Below, one piece after another: positions 43,580-52,121 of a stretch of 64,000 nucleotides of DNA. Below the pieces are notes generated by a model, which saw only the letters and a list, made by a program, of their open reading frames with translations, made no database searches and was not told where the DNA came from. Each line of letters starts with the position of its first letter. Position 1 is the stretch's first letter. Position numbers and translations under genes: made by a program. This DNA is from Chromobacterium paludis. GTDB taxonomy: Bacteria > Pseudomonadota > Gammaproteobacteria > Burkholderiales > Chromobacteriaceae. The DNA lies in NCBI RefSeq assembly GCF_008275125.1, contig NZ_CP043473.1:496001-560000 (forward strand). The letters are read 5' to 3'.

Positions 43580-43690
43580 CCGAGCAAGAATGCTTGCTGA
43601 TGCTGGTCGAGCGCAAAGTGATGCTGCATACCGGCGATGTAGTCATTGAGAAAACGCGCTCTCTGGATGAACAGCTTCGTCCCATATGAG
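43580..43690 (+). other. Possible gene-end remnant
   Basis: An open stretch of about 36 codons (AEQECLLMLVERKVMLHTG.. ending LRPI) without a start codon or ribosome site ends in TGA. It reads like the tail of a truncated gene, but I cannot name a family. Confidence 0.25.
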
Positions 43691-43730
43691 CGCGCAGCAA
43701 CCTATCCATAACAATGCGGATTGGCCTGCT

Positions 43731-44864
43731 TCACGCCGGCTGCTGCTGCGTCGCGCAGTGGATGCCGCCGCCGCCGGCCGCTATCGCGTCTATGTTCAGC
43801 TGCACGATCTCGCGGTTTGGGAATTGCTCGCGCAGGATGTCGCGGCAGTTGGCGTCGGCGTCGGCGTCGCCGAATTGCGGCGCGATCACCGCGCCGTTGC
43901 AGACGTAGAAATTGACGTAGCCGGCGGCGAATTCCCGGTTCTCGAACGCGGGGCGGATCTTGTCCGGTCCGCGCAGGGTGATGACCTGCAGCCGGCGTCC
44001 CTTGGCGTCGCTGGCCTGGCGCAGGATTTGCAGATGCTTTTGCGTCACGGCGTAGTCGAAGGATGAGGTATCGCTGTCCAAGCCGGCGATCACCACGCCG
44101 GGGCGGACGAAGCGCGCGTAGAAGTCCGTGTGGCCGTCGGTGATGTCGCGGCCGGCGATGCCGGGCAGCCAGATCACCTTGTCCACGCCCAGCAGACGTT
44201 TCAATTCGGCCTCGCAGGCCGCCTTGCTGACGCCGGGGTTGCGGTTGCGGTTCAGCACGCAGCTTTCCGTGATGATGGCGGTGCCGTCGCCATCCACTTC
44301 CAGGCCGCCGCCTTCCAAGGTGAGCGAGCTGGCCAGCCGCTTGACGCCGGCTTGGCCGCAGACCGCCGCCGCCACCTTGGCGTCCTTCGCATGGGATTGC
44401 TTGCCGCCCCAGCCGTTGAAGTTGAAGCCGGCGCCGGCCCATTGGCCTTGCGCGTCGCGCACGAACACCGGCCCGGTGTCGCGTATCCACAAGTCGTCTA
44501 GCGGCTGGGCGATCAATTGCACGCTGTCGCCGCATAGGCGGCGCGCCAGTTCCAGGTTTTCTTGCGGCGCCAGCATGCGCACCGGCTCGAACTGGGAGAT
44601 GGCGCGGGCGATGCCGGCCAGATGGCTGCGGGCCGGCCCCAGCAACTTGTCGCCCCAGATTTCCGCGCGCGGGCCGAAAGCCATCCAGGTGGCGGCGTGC
44701 GGCTCGGCTTCGTCCGGCATGCGCCAGCCGGAGGTCTGCAGCCGGTCTTTCGGCGCGGCGGCGTTTTGGGCTTCAGCCTGGCTGGAGCCGCCGGCCAGGC
44801 AGCCGCCCAGCAGGGCGCTGCCGGACAGCAGGGTGGCGTTTCGCAGGAAATGGCGTCGGTTCAT
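43731..44864 (-). CDS. Tat-exported, lipobox-bearing agmatine deiminase-family protein
   Basis: This 377-residue member of the agmatine deiminase/peptidylarginine deiminase family would convert agmatine to N-carbamoylputrescine and ammonia. Guanidine-modifying fold motifs visible are LDDLWIRDTGP, FNGWGGK, LEGGGLEVDG, the GHTDFYARF segment and the C-terminal catalytic GGGGIHC. Unusually, the N-terminus reads MNRRHFLRNATLLSGSALLGGC, a twin-arginine signal followed by a lipobox. It therefore appears to be an exported lipoprotein. The ATG at 44864 or the one at 44867 follows GAGGAG. A divergent LysR gene likely controls it. Confidence 0.85.
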   Translation of the reverse strand: MNRRHFLRNATLLSGSALLGGCLAGGSSQAEAQNAAAPKDRLQTSGWRMPDEAEPHAATWMAFGPRAEIWGDKLLGPARSHLAGIARAISQFEPVRMLAPQENLELARRLCGDSVQLIAQPLDDLWIRDTGPVFVRDAQGQWAGAGFNFNGWGGKQSHAKDAKVAAAVCGQAGVKRLASSLTLEGGGLEVDGDGTAIITESCVLNRNRNPGVSKAACEAELKRLLGVDKVIWLPGIAGRDITDGHTDFYARFVRPGVVIAGLDSDTSSFDYAVTQKHLQILRQASDAKGRRLQVITLRGPDKIRPAFENREFAAGYVNFYVCNGAVIAPQFGDADADANCRDILREQFPNREIVQLNIDAIAAGGGGIHCATQQQPA

Positions 44865-44943
44865 CATCGGCTCCTCATGCTTGCTTGGTTTAGGCATAGT
44901 CGGCGGCATTGTGCGGTGTGGCCGCTGTTTTGAAAATTGATAA

Positions 44944-44958
44944 TAATTGGCTCAATTA
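44944..44958. promoter_or_regulatory. Palindrome between agmatine deiminase and LysR genes
   Basis: TAATTG-GCT-CAATTA is a perfect 6-3-6 palindrome nested almost symmetrically inside TTGAT (44937-44941) and ATCAA (44959-44963). It is a plausible LysR operator in the divergent promoter region. Confidence 0.5.
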
Positions 44959-44981
44959 ATCAACTTTCATCATGGTTAGAC

Positions 44982-45863
44982 ATGCGCATTCCTTCCCTGA
45001 AACTATTGCTGGGCTTTGAGGCCGCCGCCCGCCACGGCAATTTCTCCCGCGCGGCGGACGAGCTGTGCCTGTCGCAATCGGCTATCAGCCATCAGGTGCA
45101 GCAGTTGGAGCAGCAATTGGGCCAGCCGCTGTTCCGCCGCGTGGGCCGCGGAGTGGAGCTGACGGTGGCGGGCGAGGTGCTGCAGCAGAGCGTGCGGCGG
45201 GCGCTGGACAATTTACAGGGCGGGCTGGGGCGCATCGCCGGCTATATGGACCCGGGGCTGGTGGTGCTGGTGTGTCCGGCCGCGTTGGCCCAGGGCTGGC
45301 TGCAGCCTAGGTTGGCCGAGCTGAGGCGCGCATTGCCGCAGCTGAGCCTGCTGCTGTCCACCGACGAGAGCGCGCGTTTTGTCGATGAAATAGACGTGGA
45401 CATCGTGATCGCGGACCGGCCCTTGCAGCAGCCGGATGTGATGGAGCGGCGTTGGCTGCGCGACGGTTGGCTGATGGCCGCCGCGCCGGATTTGGCGCAT
45501 CGGCTGGCCGCGCTGCCGCTGGAGCGGCAGCCGAGCGAGGCGGGACTGTTGTGTCTGGAGGATGGCTTTACCGATCCGCGCGCCGGCGAACTGTTCCGCG
45601 CGCATCTGGCCGGTTTTCGCCGCGTGGGCATGTATGACGATGCCAGGCTGTTGTTGGACGCCGCGCTGCGCGGCGAAGGCCTGGCCTGCCTGCCCAAGCT
45701 GCTGGCGGCGGAGGCCTTGTCCGATGGCCGCCTGCAGGCGGTGGCGGGTTATCCGGCCGTGGACGGCGCGCAGTATTGGCTGGCGCGCATCCAGGGCCAG
45801 CCGCGCGCCGCCATTGTCGCTGAGGTATACGCCTGGCTGGCGCGGCAGGCGGAAGAGGCCTGA
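44982..45863 (+). CDS. LysR-family regulator (GcvA-like), divergent from agmatine deiminase
   Basis: This 293-residue protein opens with MRIPSLKLLLGFEAAARHGNFSRAADELCLSQSAISHQVQQLE, the GcvA-type LysR helix-turn-helix, followed by an effector domain. The ATG at 44982 is selected over an upstream in-frame ATG at 44937 because it matches the family start. Its gene is divergent from the exported agmatine deiminase and likely regulates it through the palindrome in the 117-bp gap. The inducer is unknown; agmatine is a natural guess. Confidence 0.87.
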   Translation: MRIPSLKLLLGFEAAARHGNFSRAADELCLSQSAISHQVQQLEQQLGQPLFRRVGRGVELTVAGEVLQQSVRRALDNLQGGLGRIAGYMDPGLVVLVCPAALAQGWLQPRLAELRRALPQLSLLLSTDESARFVDEIDVDIVIADRPLQQPDVMERRWLRDGWLMAAAPDLAHRLAALPLERQPSEAGLLCLEDGFTDPRAGELFRAHLAGFRRVGMYDDARLLLDAALRGEGLACLPKLLAAEALSDGRLQAVAGYPAVDGAQYWLARIQGQPRAAIVAEVYAWLARQAEEA

Positions 45864-45869
45864 GCCGGC

Positions 45870-47243
45870 TCAGGCGCTCAGCAGCGCCGCCAGCGCGGCC
45901 GCGCCGTCGCGGTGATGCAAGGGATCGTAATAGCTGAAATTGAGCCGCAGCGCGTTGGGGCCGGGCGCGTCGTCGCGGAAGAATAGCCCGGCCGGCGCAT
46001 AGTGCATCCCCATCTGCATGGCCTGCGGCAGACGGCTGCGGCAGTCGACGCCGTCCGGCAATTCCAGCCACAGGAAATAGCCGCCTTGCGGCAGGATTTG
46101 GCGGGCGGCGGGCAGATGGGCGGCCAGCTGTTGGCTCATGGCCAGCCAGTTGGCCTGGAGGCGGCCGCGCAGCAGGCTCAGCATATCCTCGTGCTGGCCG
46201 CCGGCCAGCAGGCGGGCCAGGGCCAGCTGGCTGGGCAGGGGGGTGGACAGCGAGCTGTAAAGCTTGAGGCCGACGATGCTGTCGCGGTAGCGGCCGGCGG
46301 CGATCCAGCCCACGCGGTAGCCCGGCGCCAGCGATTTGCTGAACGAGGCGCAGTACAGCACGCTGCCGCTGCGGTCATAGGCCTTCAGCGGCAGGGGCGC
46401 GCTTTCGCCGAAGTACAGCTCGCGGTAGGTGTCGTCCTCGATGATGGGGATGCGGTGGTGCTCGGCCAGTTGCAGCAGCGCCTGCTTGTCGGTCTCGCTG
46501 AGGCAGAGGCCGGTGCCGTGCTGGAAATTGGCCATGGCCAGGATGGCGGCCGGCCGGTGCTGGACGATGAGCCGCTCCAGCCGCTCCAGGTCCAGCGGCT
46601 GGCCGGGCGGCGTAGCCAGGGTATGGACGGCAATGCCTAGCTGGTCCAATTGGTCGAACAGGGCGGGGAAGGCCGGCGTCAGCGCCAGCATGGCGGCGTT
46701 GCCGGCCAGCTTGGCCACGGCGCGTATCGCCAGGTTCAGCGCCTCCATCGCGCCGCAGGTGATTACCAGTTCCTCGCCGTCCAGCTCCACGCCCTGGGCC
46801 AGATAGCGCAAGGCCAGTTCGCGGCGCAGGCCTTCGTAGCCGATGCTGGAGTTGCCGGCCAGCGCGTAGCGGTAGTCGCGCAAGGCACGGGTGAGGGCGC
46901 GGTTCAGCGGCGTGGTGTTGATCAGCGCCGGATTGATGTAGGGGCAGCCCCAGGGCATGGCCAGGGCGGCCGTCAGGTGCTCGATGCGGATGGCGGCGCC
47001 GTCTGCGGCCGGCGGCAAGGCGGGCAGGGCGGCGGCGCGCGCCAGCACGCGGAAACCTGAGCGCGGCAGGGACTCGATCAGCCCCAGCCGCTCCAGCTCG
47101 GCATAGGCGCGCTGGGCGGTGGTGATGCTGATCTTGTGGTCCTGGCATACCTTGCGCAGCGAAGGCATGCGGTCGCCGGCGCGCAGCTGGCCCTGTTCGA
47201 TGGCGTGGCGGAAGCGTTGGCTGAGTTGGCCGGTTTTGTTCAT
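45870..47243 (-). CDS. MocR-type GntR regulator with aminotransferase domain
   Basis: This 457-residue protein has an N-terminal GntR winged helix (RAGDRMPSLRKVCQDHKISITTAQRAYAELERLGLIES). It is fused to a fold-type-I aminotransferase domain with the PLP-lysine segment ASFSKSLAPGYRVGW and the ANFQHGTG motif. MocR proteins use PLP as an effector cofactor to control vitamin B6 or amino-acid genes. It lies 17 bp downstream of ccoG on the same strand. Its target is unknown; the LysE exporter gene 1.5 kb away is one candidate, since MocR genes often adjoin such exporters. Confidence 0.88.
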   Translation of the reverse strand: MNKTGQLSQRFRHAIEQGQLRAGDRMPSLRKVCQDHKISITTAQRAYAELERLGLIESLPRSGFRVLARAAALPALPPAADGAAIRIEHLTAALAMPWGCPYINPALINTTPLNRALTRALRDYRYALAGNSSIGYEGLRRELALRYLAQGVELDGEELVITCGAMEALNLAIRAVAKLAGNAAMLALTPAFPALFDQLDQLGIAVHTLATPPGQPLDLERLERLIVQHRPAAILAMANFQHGTGLCLSETDKQALLQLAEHHRIPIIEDDTYRELYFGESAPLPLKAYDRSGSVLYCASFSKSLAPGYRVGWIAAGRYRDSIVGLKLYSSLSTPLPSQLALARLLAGGQHEDMLSLLRGRLQANWLAMSQQLAAHLPAARQILPQGGYFLWLELPDGVDCRSRLPQAMQMGMHYAPAGLFFRDDAPGPNALRLNFSYYDPLHHRDGAAALAALLSA

Positions 47244-47260
47244 GCGCGGTCCTTGCCGGC

Positions 47261-48607
47261 TCATTCGCCGATGAAGCTGGATTTTTCGCGGACGATGGCG
47301 TCGTCGGATAGGGAGCGTACCACGAAGCGTATCGGATGCGCGCCGCGCGGGGCGTGTTCGGGCGCGGCCAGCACGCGCACCGGCACGGTTTCCGTCTGCG
47401 CCGGGCGCACCGTCACCACCTGGCCGGCGTGTTCCAGCCGGATGCCGGGCAGGCCCTCCACCGCCAAAGCGTAGCGCTGCGGCTGCTCCGTGGTGTTGAT
47501 CAGCCGGAGGTTGTAGCGGTTTTGCAGCAGGCCGTCCTCGCCTTGCTCCACCAGGCTGGCGCGGTCGCGCAATACATCCACCTTGAATGGTTTTTTCAAG
47601 GCCATGCCGGTGGCCGACAAGGCGACGATGCCGGCCAGCAGACAGGAATACACCGCCACGCGCGGCCGGTGCAGCGAGCGCGCGGCTGCCGGCTTGCCCT
47701 GCAGCGCGTGGGCGCTGGTATAGCGGATCAGCCCGCGCGGCGACTGCAGCTTGTCCATCACCTGGTCGCAGGCGTCTATGCAGGCGGCGCAGCCTATGCA
47801 TTCGTATTGCAGGCCGGCGCGGATGTCGATGCCAGTGGGACAGACTTGCACGCAGATGCCGCAGTCCACGCAGCCCTTGGCCGGATTCGCGCTCTTGGCC
47901 TGGGCCTTGCCGCGCGGCTCGCCGCGTTTTTCGTCATAGGAAATGATCAGGGTGTGATCGTCGAACATCGCGCCCTGGAAGCGCGCGTAAGGGCACATGT
48001 GCAGGCAGACTTTTTCGCGCAGCGCGCCAGCCAGCAGCCAGGTGAAGCCGGCGTAGAACAACGTCCAGAACGCGTCCCAAGGTCCCATGTTAAGCACTGC
48101 CAATTCGCGCATGGGGGTGAAGTAGCCGACAAAGGTCAGGCCGGTCCACAAGGAGAACGCGCCCATCAGCAGCTGGGCGGCGCCTTTTTTGGCCAGCTTG
48201 TCCACGCTCCACGGCGCGGCGTCCAGCTTGCGGCGCGCCAGGTGATCACCCTGGGTCAGCCGCTCTATCCAGATCATGATCTGGGTGTACACAGTTTGCG
48301 GACAGCTGTAGCCGCACCATAGGCGGCCGGCCAGCGCGGTCCACAGGAACAGGCCCAGCGCCGACACCACCAGCAGCGCCGCCAGATAGATGAAATCCTG
48401 CGGCCACAGGCTGAGGCCGAAGATCAGGAAGTGATGTTCGGCCAGATTGAAATGCACGGCCTGGCGGCCATTCCATTGCAGCCAGGGCAGGCCAAGGAAG
48501 ACCAGCTGCGTCAACAGCACCATGCCGACGCGCGCGTTGTTGAAGCGGCCGCGGGTCAGGCGCGGGTGAATCTTGATCGGAACGGGCGGGATGAGGGACT
48601 TGGACAT
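47261..48607 (-). CDS. ccoG: CcoG, cbb3 oxidase copper-assembly ferredoxin-like protein
   Basis: This 448-residue membrane protein (FixG/RdxA family) reduces copper for assembly of the cbb3-type cytochrome c oxidase. It has about five N-terminal membrane segments, the conserved WCGYSCPQTV and CLHMCPYARFQGAMFD motifs, and two 4Fe-4S motifs (CVDCGICVQVCPTG and CIGCAACIDACDQV). A C-terminal periplasmic immunoglobulin-like FixG domain follows. The ATG at 48607 is selected. ccoNOP genes are not in the window, so it is detached from its usual cluster here. A palindrome lies 32 bp upstream of the start. Confidence 0.93.
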   Translation of the reverse strand: MSKSLIPPVPIKIHPRLTRGRFNNARVGMVLLTQLVFLGLPWLQWNGRQAVHFNLAEHHFLIFGLSLWPQDFIYLAALLVVSALGLFLWTALAGRLWCGYSCPQTVYTQIMIWIERLTQGDHLARRKLDAAPWSVDKLAKKGAAQLLMGAFSLWTGLTFVGYFTPMRELAVLNMGPWDAFWTLFYAGFTWLLAGALREKVCLHMCPYARFQGAMFDDHTLIISYDEKRGEPRGKAQAKSANPAKGCVDCGICVQVCPTGIDIRAGLQYECIGCAACIDACDQVMDKLQSPRGLIRYTSAHALQGKPAAARSLHRPRVAVYSCLLAGIVALSATGMALKKPFKVDVLRDRASLVEQGEDGLLQNRYNLRLINTTEQPQRYALAVEGLPGIRLEHAGQVVTVRPAQTETVPVRVLAAPEHAPRGAHPIRFVVRSLSDDAIVREKSSFIGE

Positions 48608-48638
48608 GGCTGCCACCAGGCTAGGAAGAATGGCCATG

Positions 48639-48662
48639 TTGTACTGCTGGGGATCAGTACAA
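48639..48662. promoter_or_regulatory. Long perfect palindrome upstream of ccoG
   Basis: TTGTACTG-N8-CAGTACAA has 8-bp perfect arms. It lies between ccoG and the divergent LysE gene, a likely operator for a dimeric regulator of unknown identity. Confidence 0.5.
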
Positions 48663-48799
48663 ACAATGAACAGAATCCATCGGGAAAATGTATACAGATG
48701 CCGGCTGTCTGGGCGGCCGCCGCGTTATATGTGGTTTGCGCTCTTGCCTAGAGGCGCCAAGCAGGCGATGCTTTTGGCATTTCATGGTTTGGACTGTAT

Positions 48800-49447
48800 A
48801 TGGAAAACTATCTGACGCATGGCGGCTTGATTGCCGCGGTGTCCTTGTATGCGATAGGCGCGGCCACTCCCGGGCCAAGCAACCTAGCCATCATGGACGC
48901 GGCGATGTGCCATGGACGGCTGCGCGCGCTGGCGATGGCGGCGGGCGTGGCGCTGGGTTCGCAATGTTGGGGCTGGCTGGCCGCCTGCGGGCTGGCTGGC
49001 GTGATGCGGGAGGCGTTGTGGCTGATGACGGCGATGAAGCTGGCTGGTGGGTTCTATCTGCTCTATCTGGCACTATCGTCCGCCAGGCAGGCGGCTGCCA
49101 TCGAGTGGGCGCCTGCCGCCGCGGTGCCGCCCGCTCAGGATGGCATCTGGCGTTGGCTGGCGCAAGGCGCCGCCATGCACATCGCCAATCCCAAGGCCAT
49201 TTTGGTGTGGCTGTCCATTGTCACGCTGGCATTGCCTAAGGATGGCGGCGCGCAGCAGGCTTTTCATGTGGTCTGGGCCTGCGGCGCGGTGGCGGTGCTG
49301 GTGTTCTGCGGCTATGCGCTGGTGTTTTCCACCGAGGCCGCGCGCCAAGGCTATCTCAAGCTGCGCCGCCCTTTCCAAGCCATGCTGGCGGCGGCGTTTG
49401 GCTGGGCCGGGGTCCGGATGCTGATGACTTCGTCGCAGTCGACGTAA
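48800..49447 (+). CDS. LysE-family amino-acid exporter
   Basis: This 215-residue inner-membrane protein has five to six hydrophobic helices. The family signature AIGAATPGPSNLAIMDAAMCHGR lies at the end of helix 1, and an ANPKAILVWL segment mid-protein is typical of LysE/RhtB exporters. Substrate unknown. It is divergent from ccoG and convergent with the MarC gene. Family members expel amino acids or homoserine-lactone-like metabolites when pools rise. Confidence 0.88.
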   Translation: MENYLTHGGLIAAVSLYAIGAATPGPSNLAIMDAAMCHGRLRALAMAAGVALGSQCWGWLAACGLAGVMREALWLMTAMKLAGGFYLLYLALSSARQAAAIEWAPAAAVPPAQDGIWRWLAQGAAMHIANPKAILVWLSIVTLALPKDGGAQQAFHVVWACGAVAVLVFCGYALVFSTEAARQGYLKLRRPFQAMLAAAFGWAGVRMLMTSSQST

Positions 49448-49484
49448 TCATACGGCCTGCGCAAGGCAGGCCGGGAGTAAGGGC

Positions 49485-50114
49485 TTAGCGGGTCAGCTGC
49501 GGGAACAGCCGGTACAGGCCGTCCACGATGATTTCCACCGATACCGCGGCCAGCAGCATGCCCATCACGCGGTTGACGATATTGATGCCGGTCTGGCCCA
49601 GCAGGCGGGTCAACGGCGTGGCCAGGGTCAGCGCGCCGTAGCAGGTCAGCGCCACCAGGAGGCTGCTGACCAAGAGATAGACCACTTGCACCCAGGAAGC
49701 GGCGGTGGTGGCGTAGATGATGACGGTGGAGATGGTGCCGGGGCCGGTCATCAGCGGGATGGCCATCGGCACCACGGCGATATTGGTCTTGTGGCCGGCT
49801 TCCTCGCGCTCCTGCTTGGTGGTTTTGGTGGGGCCGGGCTTGGCGTTCATCAGCGCGATGGCGATCAGCATCAGCAAGATGCCGCCGCCCACCTGGAACG
49901 AGCCTATGCTGATGCCGAGAAAGCGCAGCAGCGTCTGGCCGACGACGGCGAACAAACACATCACCACGGCTACCGCGATGGCGGTGGTCTTGGCGACTTT
50001 CTGCCTTTCTTCCTGGCTGGCGTTGGGCGTCAGGCTGATGAAGATGGGGATGGCGCCTAGCGGATTCACCAGAACCAGCAGGGCGACAAAGATTTTTGCG
50101 ATTTCGATTTCCAT
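49485..50114 (-). CDS. MarC-family integral membrane protein (YhgN-like)
   Basis: This 209-residue protein has six predicted membrane helices. It has the MarC/UPF0056 features FVALLVLVNPLGAIPIFISLTP at the start and PMAIPLMTGPGTIST in the middle. Despite the name, the family has no proven role in multiple antibiotic resistance; its substrate is unknown. It is a single gene convergent with the LysE exporter. A 120-bp gap separates it from the P-type ATPase operon on the same strand. Confidence 0.9.
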   Translation of the reverse strand: MEIEIAKIFVALLVLVNPLGAIPIFISLTPNASQEERQKVAKTTAIAVAVVMCLFAVVGQTLLRFLGISIGSFQVGGGILLMLIAIALMNAKPGPTKTTKQEREEAGHKTNIAVVPMAIPLMTGPGTISTVIIYATTAASWVQVVYLLVSSLLVALTCYGALTLATPLTRLLGQTGINIVNRVMGMLLAAVSVEIIVDGLYRLFPQLTR

Positions 50115-50234
50115 GGTCGGGCTATGCTAGCGTGTCTTGACGGAGTTGGCGTTCACGGCCGGGACATGAAGCTGCGCGCATGCGCCGCGGTCCGCGCGCA
50201 GGCTTTCAGCATAGTCCGGCGGCGGGGGCGTCGC

Positions 50235-52121
50235 TCAGTCCTCGCGGTAGCGCAGGATGCGTCCCGAGTTGGCCATCACCAGCACGGTGCCGACATTATG
50301 CAGCAGAGCCGCGCTCAGCGCGCCGGCCGGCCCCAGCCAGCCCGCGGCGGCCAGCGCGGTCAGTCCGGCGGACCAGCCCAGGCCGAACAGCACATTGGCT
50401 TGGAGGATGGCGCGGCAGCGCCGGCTCAGGCGGATCGCGGTGGCCAGCCGCAGCAGGTTGTTGCCGGTCAACACCACGTCGGCTGCCGCCACGGCGACGT
50501 CGGCGCCGCGCGCGCCCAGGGCCACGCCCACCGCGCCGGCCTTCAGCGCCAGCGTGTCGTTGATGCCGTCGCCCACCACCAAGGGGCGGCGGCCGGCGGC
50601 GATTTCTGCCCGCACGCGGGCCAGTTTGTCCTCGGGCAGCGCCTGCGCCTCGGCCTGGTCCATGCCCAGTTGCCGCGCCAGGGGCAGGGCGGCGTCGGCG
50701 CGGTCGCCGCTGAGCAGCAACTGATGCTCCAGGCCCAGCGCGCGCAATTGGCCCAGGGCTTGGGCCGCCTCCGGCCGCGGGCTATCCGCCAGGTGGAACC
50801 AGGCCAGCAAGCGGCCGTCCCGCGCCAGTCCGGCCAGGCTGCCGGCGGCCTGCGGCGGCTCCGCCGGGCAGCCGCGGCGGCTCAGCCATTCCGGCCGACC
50901 CAGCACCAGCTGTCCCCAGGCGCTGTCGGCTTGCAGGCCCATGCCCGGCGTCTCGCGGATGCCGCTTAGCGGCAGCGGCGGAGCGTCGCCGCCCAGCGCG
51001 GCCAGCGCGCGGCTGACCGGGTGGCTGCTGGCGGCGGCCAAACTGGCGGCCAGCCGTTCCGGCGCCGGCTCGCCGGCATCCGCCGCGATGTCCGTCCGCT
51101 GCACGGCCAGCCGGCCATCGGTCAGCGTGCCGGTCTTGTCTATCACCAGGGTGTCGACGTCGGCCAGCTCTTCCAGAAACGCCGGGCCGCGGATCAGGAT
51201 GCCGTGGCGCGCCGCCGCCGCCACGCCGGCCACCGCCGTAGACGGCGCGGCGATCACCAGCGCGCAGGGGCAGGCGGCCACCAGCGCGGCCAACGCGGCC
51301 TGACTGCCGCCGCCGGCGAACCAGGCGATCGCCGCCACGGCCAGCGCCACCGTCAGATAGGCCGAGGCGTGGCGTTCGATGAAGCGGGTGATGGCCGGTT
51401 TGGACGATTCGGCCGCCTGCATCAGCGCGATGACCCGTCCCAGCGCCGACTGGGAGCCGACGCGGCTGACCTCGATGCGCAGCGCGCCGTCCAGGCTGAG
51501 CGCGCCGGCGTAGACCAGGCTGCCGGGCGCGACGTCCTGCGGCAAGGCCTCGCCGGTGACGGGGGAGGCGTCCAGGCTGGCATGGCCTTCCAGCACCAGG
51601 CCGTCGGCCGGGATGCGGTCGCCGGCGCGGATGTCCAGCCGGTCGCCCGGCGCCAGGCTGTCGTTGTCCGCGTCTTCGACGACGCCGTCCGGCAGCAGGC
51701 GGCGGCAGCGGCCCCGGCCCAGTTCCGCCAGCGCGCGTATCGCCTCGCGCGAGCCCAGCAGGCTGCGTTCTTCCAATACATGGCCCAGTTCCATCAGAAT
51801 GGGCAGCAGGGCGGCGCTGGCGAGGTCGCCGGCCGCCCAGGCGCCGACGATGGCCAGGGCCACCAGCAGGTCGGCCAGGCCGTGCAGATCGGGCTGGCGC
51901 AGGCCATGCCAGGCGGCGCGCAGCGTGGGCGCGGCCAGCAGCAGGGAGGCCGCGCCGGCCAACAAGCGGGCCAGCGCGTCGCCATTGGCGACGAACAAAT
52001 GCCAGCAGCCGGCCAGCAGCAGCAGGCCGCCGGCCAGCATGGTCAGCAGCAGGCGGCGGCCAGTCCGGCGCTGCTCGGCCGCGTCCAGCAAGGGGGAGGC
52101 GTGATGGGCGCAGCCGCTCAT
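50235..52121 (-). CDS. P1B-type (heavy-metal) P-type ATPase lacking an N-terminal HMA domain
   Basis: This 628-residue ion pump has the P1B features: metal-site CPC at residues 284-286 (ACPCALV), the actuator motif TGEAL near 189-193, phosphorylated Asp329 in DKTGTLTD, the SSHP motif and GDGINDTLAL. The N-terminus is short, with only a Cys-His-rich CAHH and no HMA domain. It therefore probably moves Zn, Cd, Cu or another metal, but the specificity cannot be read. It overlaps the SPFH gene before it by 4 bp and is the last gene of an SPFH operon, an unusual partner set. Confidence 0.9.
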   Translation of the reverse strand: MSGCAHHASPLLDAAEQRRTGRRLLLTMLAGGLLLLAGCWHLFVANGDALARLLAGAASLLLAAPTLRAAWHGLRQPDLHGLADLLVALAIVGAWAAGDLASAALLPILMELGHVLEERSLLGSREAIRALAELGRGRCRRLLPDGVVEDADNDSLAPGDRLDIRAGDRIPADGLVLEGHASLDASPVTGEALPQDVAPGSLVYAGALSLDGALRIEVSRVGSQSALGRVIALMQAAESSKPAITRFIERHASAYLTVALAVAAIAWFAGGGSQAALAALVAACPCALVIAAPSTAVAGVAAAARHGILIRGPAFLEELADVDTLVIDKTGTLTDGRLAVQRTDIAADAGEPAPERLAASLAAASSHPVSRALAALGGDAPPLPLSGIRETPGMGLQADSAWGQLVLGRPEWLSRRGCPAEPPQAAGSLAGLARDGRLLAWFHLADSPRPEAAQALGQLRALGLEHQLLLSGDRADAALPLARQLGMDQAEAQALPEDKLARVRAEIAAGRRPLVVGDGINDTLALKAGAVGVALGARGADVAVAAADVVLTGNNLLRLATAIRLSRRCRAILQANVLFGLGWSAGLTALAAAGWLGPAGALSAALLHNVGTVLVMANSGRILRYRED

